A stretch of 7,183 nt of DNA from positions 1 to 7,183 of the forward strand of contig CAMCUJ010000071.1 in NCBI GenBank assembly GCA_945878965.1. Direction: 5' to 3'. The notes under the pieces were generated by a model that did no database searches, was not told the DNA's origin, and saw only the letters and a list, made by a program, of their open reading frames with translations. Shown here in pieces: positions 6,100 through 7,183 of this stretch. The translations under genes were made by a program, and so were the position numbers. The DNA is from an uncultured Clostridia bacterium. Its GTDB lineage: Bacteria; Bacillota; Clostridia; Monoglobales; Monoglobaceae. The number at the start of each line of letters is the position of its first letter. Position 1 is the stretch's first letter.

Positions 6100-7183
6100 T
6101 TAATTTGCCAAAACAAGCTCACCGTTATATAAACAGCCGTTAGTCTTACATTCTTCTATATAAGACAGCATTTCCTTAAATGACATAGGCTTTCCGAAAT
6201 AATATCCCTGACCTATATCACATCTAAGCTTTTCAAGCTCTTCAAGCTGTTCCTTTCTTTCTATTCCTTCAGCAACAGACTTTATTCCAAGCTCCTCTGT
6301 TATTTCAAGTATCTTTTTTACCAAAATGTTATTTCTCGCCGTTCCTATGTTATCAATAAGCGTTTTGTCAAGCTTAAGTCTTGCAAATTTAAGCTCCTGC
6401 AGTATAACAAAGTTGGAAAATCCCGAACCAAAGTCATCTAAGTATACAGAAATTCCTAAATCATTAAGCTGACCTACCACTCTGCGTATATCATCAAGCG
6501 AACTGAATACTGTGTTTTCGGTAATCTCAAACGCTATAAATCTGCTTTCCACATTGTATTTTTGCATAGTTTTTCTGACATCATCAATAAAACCCGGCTT
6601 TAAAATATACATAGGTGTAACATTAATAGAGAATTTTATATTAGTAATTCCCATATCAACAACCTTTTTTATATCTTTGCACGCCAAATCAAATATCACT
6701 CTGTCAAGGTCGCAAAGAAGATTATTTTTTTCTGCAAGCCCCACAAATTCAGTAGGTGAAATTATACCGCATTTATCACTGTAAATTCTCGAAAGAACCT
6801 CGAAGCCTATTAAAATTCCCTGACTTACATCAAAAAGAGGCTGAAATTTAAGTATGAACTTACTTTCATTAATATTCTCCCAAAGCTCGCTTACAACCGT
6901 CAAAGCTCTCTCAATACGAAGTGCCATATCACGATTAAAAATCATATATGATGAGAAATCATCCTCCAATGCACTCTGCATCGCTATCTGTGCATCCTCA
7001 AAAAGCTCATCAAACGACTCCTTCTTATTAGACTCATTTATATCTGTAAATACAATTCCACAGGTAATACCAAGTCTCATAACAGTATCTTCAATTTCTA
7101 TACCTTGCTTTGCATAGCTTATAAAATCGTCAATCCCGTCTATAACTTCCTCTTTACTTTTTATATCGGTTAAAAACAATGAA
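6100..7183 (-). CDS. GGDEF-EAL cyclic-di-GMP protein, C-terminal part (probable phosphodiesterase)
   Basis: The frame runs off the right edge, so the start is outside the window; a TTG at 7179-7177 is only an internal Leu codon. Numbered from that codon, residues 1-80 are the tail of a GGDEF domain (FLTDIKS, LGITCGIVFTD, ELFEDAQIAMQSALE, ending SYMIFN). The GGDEF motif itself would lie just beyond the edge. Residues about 105-340 are a complete EAL domain with its expected residues: FEVLSR (126-131, EVL in place of EAL), Asn in SINVT (184-188), FEITE (217-221), YLDDFGSG (246-253), LKLDK (268-272), AEGIE (303-307) and GQGYYFGKP (323-331). EAL domains hydrolyse c-di-GMP to pGpG, and all metal- and base-binding positions I can check are present, so activity is likely. 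The state of the GGDEF part and any N-terminal sensor or membrane domain cannot be seen. The stop is TAA at 6102-6100. Its place ahead of a polysaccharide operon suggests, but does not show, a surface-related role. Confidence 0.88.
   Translation of the reverse strand, partial: SLFLTDIKSKEEVIDGIDDFISYAKQGIEIEDTVMRLGITCGIVFTDINESNKKESFDELFEDAQIAMQSALEDDFSSYMIFNRDMALRIERALTVVSELWENINESKFILKFQPLFDVSQGILIGFEVLSRIYSDKCGIISPTEFVGLAEKNNLLCDLDRVIFDLACKDIKKVVDMGITNIKFSINVTPMYILKPGFIDDVRKTMQKYNVESRFIAFEITENTVFSSLDDIRRVVGQLNDLGISVYLDDFGSGFSNFVILQELKFARLKLDKTLIDNIGTARNNILVKKILEITEELGIKSVAEGIERKEQLEELEKLRCDIGQGYYFGKPMSFKEMLSYIEECKTNGCLYNGELVLAN

Noticed and set aside
6512..7117. Plus-strand open frames of 87-90 codons opposite the EAL gene
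   Set aside because: They are reverse-strand shadows rich in Ser, Ile and Leu, without Shine-Dalgarno or family motifs.
7177..7179. TTG as the true start of the EAL protein
   Set aside because: The frame is open to the window edge and the sequence begins inside a GGDEF domain, so this is an internal Leu codon.

Overview
The window looks like a piece of chromosome from a low-GC, Gram-positive anaerobe of the Clostridia type. This rests on three things: the end of an IreB (UPF0297) gene, a family known from Firmicutes; a surface protein with S-layer homology (SLH) domains; and strong G-rich Shine-Dalgarno sites with frequent non-ATG starts. Genus or species cannot be read from this sequence. 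I see no tRNA, rRNA, CRISPR array, insertion sequence or phage gene.

Layout. Positions 1-122 (+) hold the 3' end of ireB, closed by a hairpin terminator at 141-172. A second, perfect hairpin at 192-220 faces the other way and ends the minus-strand genes. All the rest is on the minus strand and is transcribed from right to left. In that order it comprises: the C-terminal part of a GGDEF-EAL cyclic-di-GMP protein (7183-6100, entering from outside the window); a 137-base gap with a possible weak terminator; a three-gene polysaccharide operon made of a family 2 glycosyltransferase (5962-4970), a Wzx-type flippase (4938-3640, interrupted) and a polysaccharide pyruvyl transferase-like protein (3387-2296); and a secreted SLH protein (2252-243) with its own near-perfect sigma-A promoter placed at the end of the pyruvyl transferase gene.

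How they may work together. The middle three genes form a small envelope-polysaccharide module: one enzyme adds a sugar, one exports the lipid-linked oligosaccharide, and one may add ketal-pyruvate. SLH domains are known to bind pyruvylated secondary cell-wall polymer. A pyruvyl transferase-like gene directly upstream of an SLH protein is therefore a sensible pair, though a direct link is inference. The c-di-GMP protein upstream could belong to control of surface state, again by inference only.

The most notable point is that the flippase reading frame is cut by one in-frame TGA at 3640-3642. The frame then continues without a shift for 75 more codons, which encode the expected last two membrane helices. 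The lost codon sits where related flippases, as I recall them, carry a glycine (GGA to TGA would be one base change). It could be a recent nonsense mutation, a strain variant, a sequencing error or, less likely, readthrough. I did not find a clearly new biological system in the window.
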